Of a DNA stretch of 64,000 nt, positions 55,855 to 64,000 are shown piece after piece. The DNA comes from Oncomelania hupensis. Its lineage: Eukaryota > Mollusca > Gastropoda > Littorinimorpha > Pomatiopsidae. The stretch lies in contig CM072511.1 in the NCBI GenBank assembly GCA_036898135.1, forward strand, positions 74,176,119-74,240,118, in the 5' to 3' direction. Numbering within the stretch: position 1 is the stretch's first letter; each line of letters opens with the position of its first letter. The notes below the pieces were generated by a model, which worked only from the letters and a program-made list of their open reading frames with translations, had not been told where the DNA came from and made no database searches. The translations under genes were made by a program, and so were the position numbers.

Positions 55855-57711
55855 TCTAGGAAGATGTTGAAGAGTGTTGGAGAGAGTAGGCATCCTTGAC
55901 GCACACTGATTGTTGTTCTGAACCAGTTTCCGATGGCACTGTTATGGAGGACTGCACTGGTAGCCTTGTCATACAGGCTTTTGATGACTTCAATAATTTG
56001 AGGGCCGATGTTGTACACTCTCATCGTTGTCCACAGAGCTCCATGCCAGACTTGATCAAACGCCTTCTTGAAGTCTAGAACACATAATATAGATGTTGTT
56101 GGTGCTGTAGGTATTTTTCACAGATTATTCTGAGGTTGAAAATCTGTACAGTGGTACTTCGCCCTGCATTGAATCATGCTTGTTCTTCAGCTATGAGTTG
56201 TTCTGCTTGGGGTTTCAACCTGTTGAGTATTATTTTCAGGAGGACCTTGCTGGGATGGCTGATGAGGCTGATGGTGCGGTAATTTTCACACTCCTGGTTA
56301 CTTTTTTTGGGAAGAGTGATGACAAGCGACTGGGTCCATGGTGTAAGCCACTCCCCCAGGCTGGGGAACAGTCGAAAGCAAAAATCTCTTAAATCCGGTC
56401 GGGGTCCAGAGGCTGCCGTAAGGCCCCTGGTCAGGTCCAGGGGCGAAGCCCTGGTGGGGGGTTCTGGGGAAGCCCCCCAGAAGCTGAACGTTTCATAGCA
56501 TATACACCCAAAAAGAATGCTTTTTGTGAGAGATAAACGTGGATGTTTTTCATAATATTCATCATGTCACCATGTGTTCATAAGGACATTATCATTAGTA
56601 GTAGTATAAGTAGTAGTAGTAGTTACGCATGACATGGAGTGCAGTTACACTTTCGGCATCTTTTCAAGCCCTTCCCATTTCCACTTGTTGTTGATTTCCC
56701 CTTCTTCAAAAGGGTCTCCGCGGTTAATAATACGTGAAACACACGACTTGACCATGATAGTATAGTGATTATAAACTAACAATGGCGGACAGTAACAAAG
56801 GACTGAACTTCACGTGACCCGCCAAACGTTCAACATCGCCTTCGCCCGCTGTAGTCAAGTGATGCTAGTAAGCCTTATTGGGCAGTGAATTCGATGTAAC
56901 AATAGAGGGTGCGGGCGGCACTTTTAGTGACGAGAAAAAAAAGCTGGACACGGACATGGATCGATACTTGGACTTGGATAGATTGCGGTTTGTGATTTTT
57001 TTTTTCCTCAGAGCGATTTTTTTTCTCGGACCTCTATTTAATTTTCTCGGGAGTGACGTAACTTTTCTAGGAAAATCGCGGATCCGAGGAGAGTTCTCCA
57101 GCCTGCTCCCCACTCTGCCAGATCTTGTTACAGATAATGGTGAGGGCGTCAATCATCGCTTCTCCTCCTGTTTGAAGCAGTTCCGTGGGTATGTTGTCCA
57201 CTCCCGCTGACTTCCCTTTCTTCAGCCATTGCACTGCTGCCTCAACTTCTCAGAGAATTGGGAGGATTTCTTCTTCTTCACTGTTCTCGGGACATGCTAG
57301 AACTGATGGGTCTCCGTTTGGTGTGTGGTTGTAAAGGTCAGAGCAGTACTCTGTCCATCCAGGACTTCTTGTTCTTCTGTAAGGCATATGCCAGACTTGC
57401 TTTGGATCTTGGAGACCTTGGGCTGTTTAACACTTGTCAGCTGCTTCAAAGTCTGGTAGGCCTTCTTGCTGTTGCTCTTGTTCAGAATGTTCTCTATTTC
57501 TTGGCATTGATCTTCTATCCAGTTCTCCTTTGCTAAGCGCTTGCCTTTTTGGATGTCATTGTTGATTTTTTGTTAGGCATCAGCTCCCTGTGCGGTATTC
57601 TTTTTATTTTTCATCTCTCTTCGTTTATCACACAGGTCCAAAAGTCCAGGTGTGATCCACGGCTTCTTCTTTGGCCGGTGCTTGCCAAGGATCTCAGATG
57701 CGGCATCTGTC
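55855..57711 (-). pseudogene. RTE fragment, split by a DNA element
   Basis: The - strand carries RTE protein from about residue 357 (57711) to about 733 (55855), with frameshifts, and is interrupted by the TIR element at 56357-57105. The 3' third and the tail are absent. Confidence 0.82.
56357..57105. mobile_element. non-autonomous DNA transposon, TIR CAGGCTGG
   Basis: Left end CAGGCTGGGGAAC and right end, inverted, CAGGCTGGAGAAC: 12 of 13 bases match. A 6-bp duplication, CTCCCC, flanks it at 56351-56356 and 57106-57111. Removing the element and one CTCCCC restores the RTE sequence found in other copies. The interior has gggg/cccc self-pairing blocks near 56400-56480 and no transposase. A CAG start suggests hAT, but the superfamily is not certain. 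Confidence 0.82.
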
Positions 57712-58285
57712 ACCAAATGGTCTAATCAAATCAATAACAAATTATTTCAAATTCTTCCAGATTTGTCTGCTTCTTTGCCTAACTTTGCGTTCACCCACAA
57801 AGAAGAATCTTTTTTGGCTCGCCTTCATATTGGGCATACTTATGACACACATAGTTTCCTTTTAAAACAGAACCACCGTGGTGCGTTGCATATGACAAAC
57901 CCTTTTTCCGTCGCCATTTTATGTTTGAATGTGCTGATCTGGTTGATTAAAGAAAGATATTTTGGTTCGATACCTATTAATGAGATTTTTAAAACTTGCA
58001 ATAGTAAACACCTGTTTCTTTTTTTACATGATGTTGATTTGTTTTATCGCATATAGGTCATATCGTCTTGTTTATATTCTTGGTTACATTTTATTAGTAA
58101 GACTGGTTTTATTTACAACTTTTAACATTTAAATCTTAGCAGTTTAGTCTCATTTTGCTTAGTTTTGTTTGGTCCTGATTCAACTTTTGGCAGTCCAAAG
58201 GACCCAATAAACACTGAACACCTACCTACCTACCAACCTACCTACCTACCCACCTACCTACCAATTTATTTATCTATCTATCTAT
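57712..58285 (+). pseudogene. 3' end of a CR1/Jockey-type element
   Basis: The frame reads ESFLARLHIGHTYDTHSFLL and ends FLHDVDLFYRI, the C-terminal signature of many Jockey/CR1-like reverse transcriptases (LxRLxIGHTxxTHxxLL). A 3' UTR with ggcagtccaaaggacccaat and a CCTA/ACCT repeat tail follow (58220-58262). The cysteines usual in this region are missing, so the copy is decayed. It lies between two separate RTE fragments. Confidence 0.7.
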
Positions 58286-58289
58286 CCCG

Positions 58290-59285
58290 ATGGCGCTTTT
58301 GTGGATGACTGCACTGGTAACCTTGTCATACAGGCTTTTGATGACTTCAATAAGGCTTTCTTGAAATCTACAAACACATAATATAGATGTCGTTGGTGAT
58401 GTATGTATTTCTCGCAGATTATCCTGAGGTTGAAAATCTGTTCAGTGGTACTGTGTCCTGCCCTGAATCCTGCTTGTTCTTCAATTATGATTTGTTCAGC
58501 TTGGGGTTTCAACCTGTTATTTTTTTCAGGAGGACCTTGCTAGGATGGCTGATGTTGCGGTCATTTTCACACTCCTGAAAGTTAACCTTTTTGGGAAGAG
58601 TGATGACAAGCGACTGGGTCTATGGTGTAGGCCACTCCTCACTCTGCCAGATTTTGTTACAGATAATGGCCATCAGTCGTCGATTCTCCTCCAGCTTGAA
58701 GCAATTCTGCAGGTATGTTGTCCACTCCCGCTGACTTCTCATTCCTCAGCGATTGCACTGCTGCCTTAACTTCTCGGAGAATTGGGAGGACTTCTTCTTC
58801 TTCTTTGTTCTGGGGACATGTTAGAACTGATGGGTCTCCGTTTGGTGTGTGGTTGTAAAGGTCAGAGCAGTACTCTATCCATCTATCCAAGACATATTGT
58901 TCTTCTGTAACTTGGCTAATGTTAGATCGTGGAGACCTTGGGCTGTTTAACACTTGTCAGACGCTTCACAATCTGTCTTGCTATTGTTCTTGTTCCGACT
59001 GTTCTCTATTTCCTGGCACTGATCTTCTATCGATTTCTTTTTTGCTGAGTGCATGCCTTTTTGGATGTCATTGTTAATTTTTTGGTATGCATCAATTCCC
59101 TGCAAGGTGTTCTTTTTCTTTTTTATCTCTCTTCTTTTGTCACACAGGTCCAAACGTTCAGGTGAGATTTTGTTTCTTCTTTGGGTTGTGCATGACTCAT
59201 TGCCGTCTCATTGGCGGCATCCGTCACAGCTGAAGGTGGTGGTCATGGTGTTGACATCTACTTCACTAGCTCCCAAAATGAGCAG
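58290..59285 (-). pseudogene. RTE fragment, decayed
   Basis: - strand RTE protein from about residue 345 (59285) to about 705 (58290), with several deletions and frameshifts. It covers part of the same region as the fragment at 55855-57711, so the two are separate insertions. Confidence 0.8.
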
Positions 59286-59299
59286 TTGTGCAAATTGCC

Positions 59300-60750
59300 C
59301 CAAAATTAGAAGACAGCCAGTCCCATGTAGCCTTGTACAGGTCTTGGGTGGAAACACCTCAAAATGTTTCCTCACGGCATCTGGAAAATACTGAAAAAGA
59401 TTTACTAAGTGACCCTATTGAACACATTCCATGTTCCTTCTGTTTACGTTTTGACAGGCAGCACATTGACCAGTTTTGGGGTGAAAAATCAAAGATATTT
59501 TATCACATACATTGTAAGTTTCTAATCAAAGTGACAATTACAAACACTTTAATGGTGCCAGTTCTTTGTTGTGGACACCCAACTTCAGGTTGTTGCCCAA
59601 GTTTGTAATCTATCCTGCAGACTGTCATTCTCTAATAAAGCCTCATCATCTGAGTCTTCATTTATTTCAGAATGATATATCCATGACAGAAGTGTTCATG
59701 TACGGTTGCTCACAGATCTTTCATTATCAATCTTGTCTCAAGAATAGTCTCCATTCTACTATCAGCAGTGATGATGTGGTAAAAGACGGCCTTTCAAAAC
59801 TTGAATTCTCCTCAACTTCATCATACATTCTTCAGCAGACGACTGGTTTGCTTGATTATCCACAGGAAACGCGGCCTGCAATTCACTGGTTATCATATGG
59901 GAAAGACTGCATTAGAACTGGAGCCAGCTCCTAAATTAAAAAAAAAAATCTTTCTGTAACTTTCGTACAGTTTTCCATTGTGCAAGAGAACAAACTCTCC
60001 AAAATTTAAATGTCACTAAAATCCAAAATCAAGTACAAATAGAAATTACCTACAGCTCTATTTAGTCGAAAAACGTACATTATATACCTTAGATTGATGA
60101 GGAAAAATAATCAGACACTCAAATTGCAAAACGCCCCTGAATTAGTAGACAGCCAGTCTCTTGTACCCTTGTCCAGATCTTTGGTGGAAACATCTTCAAA
60201 ATGTTTCCTCACAATATCTGGAAAATAATAAAAAAGCTAATTTACAAAGTGACCTTACACCGTCCCTATTCATTATATTATTGAACACATTTATGCTGCT
60301 CCTGTTTTTACTTTTTTACAAACAGCACACTGAACAGTTGTGGAGTGAAAAGATCAAAGATATTCCATCACATACATTGTAACTTTCTAAGCAAAGTGAC
60401 AATTACACTTTATTGGTGTACGTTCATTGTTGTGGACACCCAACTTCAGATTGTTGCCTAAGTTAGTAATCTAATCTGCAGACTGTCAACCTCCAATGCT
60501 TCATTGTTTGAGCCTTAATTTATAATTTTCAAAATCCGATATTTCTATGACAAAAGTGTTCATGAACAGTTGCTCACACTAATCTCATTATCAATCTTGT
60601 CTCAAGAATAGTTTTACTTCTCTACTATCGGCAGTGATGACGTTGGAAAAAATTGCCTTTCAACACTTGCAATCTCATTATCTTCATTCTTCAGCAGACG
60701 ACTGGTTTGCTTTCTCAGCCACAGGAAACGCTGCAGGCAAAGCATAGGTA
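59300..60750. repeat. diverged direct duplication, about 600 bp per copy
   Basis: 59300-59890 and 60140-60745 share a long series of words in the same order: agacagccagtc, aaaatgtttcctcac, caaagtgacaattaca, gttgtggacacccaacttca, attatcaatcttgtctcaag and ttcagcagacgactggtttg. Indels and substitutions are many. On the - strand the first copy has EDSDDEALLEN and LQTWATT, faintly like the acidic leader and DxLxxWA motif of proteins in some marine-invertebrate transposons. No intact frame. Confidence 0.75.
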
Positions 60751-60766
60751 CTCGTATGGGCAAGGT

Positions 60767-61265
60767 CACAAGTATATCAACTAACAAGTTGGTATCTCTC
60801 TTCTATGTCTCTGTCGACGTGCGCGTACAACCGGTTGCTTCCCTTTACATGCTTTGCGCCCCATAGAGCGTCGTCGGCCTGAAATAACTTTTTAGAAACT
60901 TCAAAACCCAGGGGAATTATGGGTAGAGAAATCCTTTTCTGAAATGACGTCGGCCAAATCCTTCTTTAGTTTCTTTGCTCGAGCAAAGGCAACCTCATAG
61001 GTTTGGAGCACTTCGTCCATTATAACTCCATCGCTGATAATACTGCTGACAAGTTTCTGCCTTTGTTCACTACCAGAAATATGCAGTTCCTCTCCCAACT
61101 TTCGTTTCATTTCAGCGAGCACATCTTCGCGAGAACAGATTTCCCAGAATTCTCTATTCTATTTTTAGGTTTGGGAAATCCCGTCTCAGCTTGTGGCTAA
61201 ACGGGACCACCGCACGTCGACTGGGGTCAATACGAGATACTAACTTGTTAGTTGATATACTTGTG
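60767..61265. mobile_element. 499-bp TIR element carrying a small ORF
   Basis: Left end CACAAGTATATCAACTAACA, with the right end its inverse; about 30 bp pair with one mismatch. It is flanked by GCAAGGT at 60760-60766 and 61266-61272. No complete transposase fits in 499 bp, so it must depend on another element. Superfamily not determined. Confidence 0.82.
60901..61122 (-). CDS. small ORF in the TIR element, unknown
   Basis: Open from about 61150 (REDVLAEMKRKLGEELHI…) to a stop at 60901. It is a helical, lysine- and glutamate-rich peptide of 73 or more residues, including ARAKKLKKDLADVI, that could form a coiled coil. There is an AG preceded by aaaaat upstream, so it could be an exon captured from a host gene or a remnant of the parental transposon protein. 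I do not recognise it. Confidence 0.35.
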   Translation of the reverse strand: MLAEMKRKLGEELHISGSEQRQKLVSSIISDGVIMDEVLQTYEVAFARAKKLKKDLADVISEKDFSTHNSPGF

Positions 61266-61272
61266 GCAAGGT

Positions 61273-61940
61273 TTAATCAAAGAGCCTATAATACTATAGT
61301 ATACAACCTCTTTGGTTTAATTACCGCGCTCGATTTTGATCGAAATTGCGGTTGACTTAGTACGCAGTAAATAAACTATACTTCAGTAAAATAGTAAGGT
61401 TATGAAAAACATCATTTAATCTTTAAACTGTTTACCCTAAAATGTAAATAAAGAACATCGTATACTTACTTTAATTTTCGGCTTCAAGGAGAGAGAAAAA
61501 AACACAAAGAATTGCAGGTGTTCCGGGCTGTCGCACAAGGGGAAGCAACGCGTCGTGATTTGCGATTTCGTCCGACAAGATTGGCGTCACGTTGTGTGCC
61601 AATGTAATAAGACTCGCCGCGCGCGTTCTTTACGACATTACGTGGGGAATTCATTGGCGTTTGCTTGCAGTGCAATGTAAATGAATCGCCAAGTTTGCAA
61701 GGTTGTGACAATCATGTGTGCTATTTGGGGGGTTCTGTTGATAACAGAAGTTTTGGTGTATTAGCAAAAGCTTTGATTGATTCTTCAGTAGTTCGGTTTA
61801 ATTGATTACATATTGATTACATATTTTTGATGTTTTGTGTGTGTGTGTGTGTGTGGGTGTGGGGGTGTGTGTGTAGGTGTGTTGGTGTTTGTGTGTGTGT
61901 GTTGTAGGCTATAATACGGCAATTCTATATTTAAGACTTT
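61273..61940. other. non-coding, with a GT run
   Basis: No gene assigned. A - strand frame at 61484-61711 is open (75 codons) but has no recognisable domain. A GT/GGTGT run lies at 61837-61902. Confidence 0.5.
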
Positions 61941-61979
61941 ATTGTTATTATTGTTATTATTTCTGATAGTAATTCATAT

Positions 61980-64000
61980 TTCTGACAATGTCAGTGAAAG
62001 AAACCACACGGATGATGGTGACGATGAAGATGCTGATGATGATGATGCTGATGATGATGGTTCTGTTCAAAACACAATAATTCTAGCAACATGTTATTAC
62101 CTAATGAATTTCGCCTTAAATGTGTCGCACTTAACGTCGGTGGAATTCGGAGCAAATTGTTGTCCCGATCTTGCAGAGTTTTTGGATAATTACGATATAT
62201 TAGCAGTTTCTGAGAGTAAATTGGATGAACTTGACAGAATCGTCTTACCTGGCTTTACTGTAATTTACAAAAATCGCACTAAATTTAAAAGAAAGTCTGG
62301 TGGCATCCTGCTGTGTGTTAAGAATGAATTATGTAACCATATCACCATTATTGAATCATGTGATCGAAAGGCATGTATTGATCCCCTTTTAGCAAGTAAA
62401 TATAAGTTTGTTGATCACGAGTTATGTAATAATGTGTTATATTTTAAACTAGATCGCAGGTAGGGATATATTATTTGGCTGTGTTTATTTTCCACCGGCA
62501 GGGTCCGACTGTTTTGATGGAAATGCATTTGCAGCACAGAAAATGATATGGTTAATTTGAATGCAGAATCCTTTTGACTTTAATGCCAGAACGGCAAACT
62601 CGAGGGATTGGGATTCTAATACAACTAATGAAAATGAAACCTTTGAAGCGAATGAGAATAATTTTGTTTTGCCTGATCGCTGTTCTGATGATAATGTGAC
62701 CAATAGTCTTGGTTTATCTTTAATTGACTTTTGTAAAACAATGCAAGTCTGTATTGTAAACGGTCGCCTTGGGCATCCGGGGTAACAGTGAAAATTTTAC
62801 ATCTAAAGAAAGCAGCGCGGTTGACTATGTTATTGTATCTTTATCTTTGTTTGATATTGTTTCCGATTTTCCTGTACACGAATTTAATGATCTGTATTCT
62901 GATATCCACTGTCCGATTTCTTTTGATTTTGCATTGAACATACTCAAGAATGCCGATGTAAATAACGCATGTTCCTATTAATAACCGTAGTTTTTGTTCT
63001 AGGCCTAAGTGGTTTAACGATAGTCATAGTAAATATTGTGATAAATTGAATGACTACGAGCAGGAAATCAATACATTACATACAAGTTTAAATGAATTAG
63101 TTGCCAGTGGAGACGAGGCCCCTCAATCCATAATACACTTGATATGTACTCAGTTAAGTAATATTATTAAAAAAAACTGCTTCAGAAATAGGCCTGTTTA
63201 GGACAACGCCCACACATAAGAGTACAAATCGAAGTAATGAGAATTTCCTTTGGTTCGATGCACAGTGTGAGAAAAGAAGAAAAGAATTGTTCAAAGCTAA
63301 AACATTAACGAGAAGATTTCGGTCAAACTATTATAAAGAGCAACAAAAAGAAGCTAGTAGAAAATATAAAAAAACAACTTCGATTATCCTTCAAAAAAAT
63401 ATAAGACTAAATTTATAAAGAGAATCCGTAATTTAAAGAGTTCTGATCCTAAGGTATTTTGGAAAATCATCAACGGATGTGTTAGTGAAAAGGCGGAAGT
63501 AACTTCTAAAATCTCCTGCGAGGTTTTTCTACAACATTTTTAAAAGCTTAGTGACCGATGTTAATAATGATGGCCCTGACCACTCTCCTCCTAATGAGTT
63601 AGATGATCAGCATGAATTACTTAAATGGCCGGTTTACTGAAGAGGAAGTCAAATATGTACTTAAAGGTCTACATAATAATAAAGTATGTGGATTAGATAG
63701 TTTAACTAATGAATTATTAAAGGCTGCTTCTTCCCCTATTCACTAAATTCTTTAACTTAATTTTAGTGTCTGGTAAGGTTCCAGAAGAATGAACAATAGG
63801 TATAATTAAACCGCTTTACAAGAACAAATGTGATGACGGCGATCCAAACAATTATAGAGGTATTACAATCTTGAGTTGTTTCAGTAATTTTTTTCTACTT
63901 TACTTAATAATAGTTTTACTACCTTTTTCTAATTTAAGACATACAATAAGGAGTGAACAAGCAGGGTTTACATCAGGACATAACGTGATGGACCATATTT
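61980..64000 (+). pseudogene. CR1/Jockey-type non-LTR element, incomplete at window end
   Basis: Endonuclease region at 62110-62480: NVGGIRSKL, then in another frame DLAEFLDNYDILAVSESKL, LPGFTVIYKNR and KSGGILLCVKN. The endonuclease continues to about 62980 (SAVDYVIVS and DIHCPISF motifs). The link to the reverse transcriptase has WFNDSHSKYCDKL and DPKVFWKIINGC. Reverse transcriptase motifs IGIIKPLYKNK, DPNNYRGITILSCF and EQAGFTSGHNVMDHIF follow up to the edge. At least six frame breaks show that it is dead. The catalytic box lies beyond the window. Confidence 0.78.

Overview
The window is animal genomic DNA in which transposable elements make up most of what can be recognised. The clearest host gene is a CYP20A1-like cytochrome P450, seen as two exons on the + strand about 11.9 kb apart, each with GT/AG splice sites. 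The repeats (tRNA-headed SINEs, RTE-type and CR1/Jockey-type non-LTR elements, Ty3/Gypsy elements, many MITE-like inverted repeats, long CT, AT and trinucleotide runs) suggest a lophotrochozoan and most likely a mollusc. That taxonomic guess is inference.

Layout. 0-9.5 kb: a solo LTR (629-1217), an RTE tail, an inverted-repeat element, then a complete Ty3/Gypsy-type element on the - strand (2971-9496, TSD CCCAG). 9.5-16 kb: two possible host exons of unknown function, a decayed RTE copy on the - strand, a fold-back MITE and a hairpin. 16-27 kb: a 5'-truncated RTE copy inserted in a SINE, a THAP-domain exon remnant, unresolved ORF1-like debris, and a full-length RTE copy with an uninterrupted reading frame. 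26.9-35.6 kb: a CR1/Jockey-type element interrupted by a twin-primed RTE fragment, which is itself interrupted by a second Gypsy element. 35.7-42 kb: LINE debris, a hAT-like MITE holding a SINE, a 1.1-kb giant inverted repeat, microsatellites and a CR1-type fragment. 42-54.2 kb: the P450 intron, with a possible extra exon, an opposite-strand P2X7-domain-like first exon, a 460-bp tandem duplication rich in AAGGTCA, and an array of TGACGTCA plus ATTTGCAT sites. 54-64 kb: AT-rich ORF remnants, RTE fragments (one split by a TIR element), a tandemly duplicated decayed segment, a TIR element with its own small ORF, and the start of another LINE that runs off the window.

The most interesting system is the Gypsy-type family. 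Both internal copies read gag - protease - integrase - reverse transcriptase (- RNase H), so integrase lies before reverse transcriptase. That is the order of Ty1/Copia elements, but the integrase has a GPY/F-type module and the proteins look Ty3/Gypsy. This matches the Gmr1-like group known from deuterostomes. The RTE family appears recently mobile: two copies show only about five base differences that I can see by eye across 2.7 kb. Nested insertions with readable target-site duplications allow the order of events to be reconstructed.
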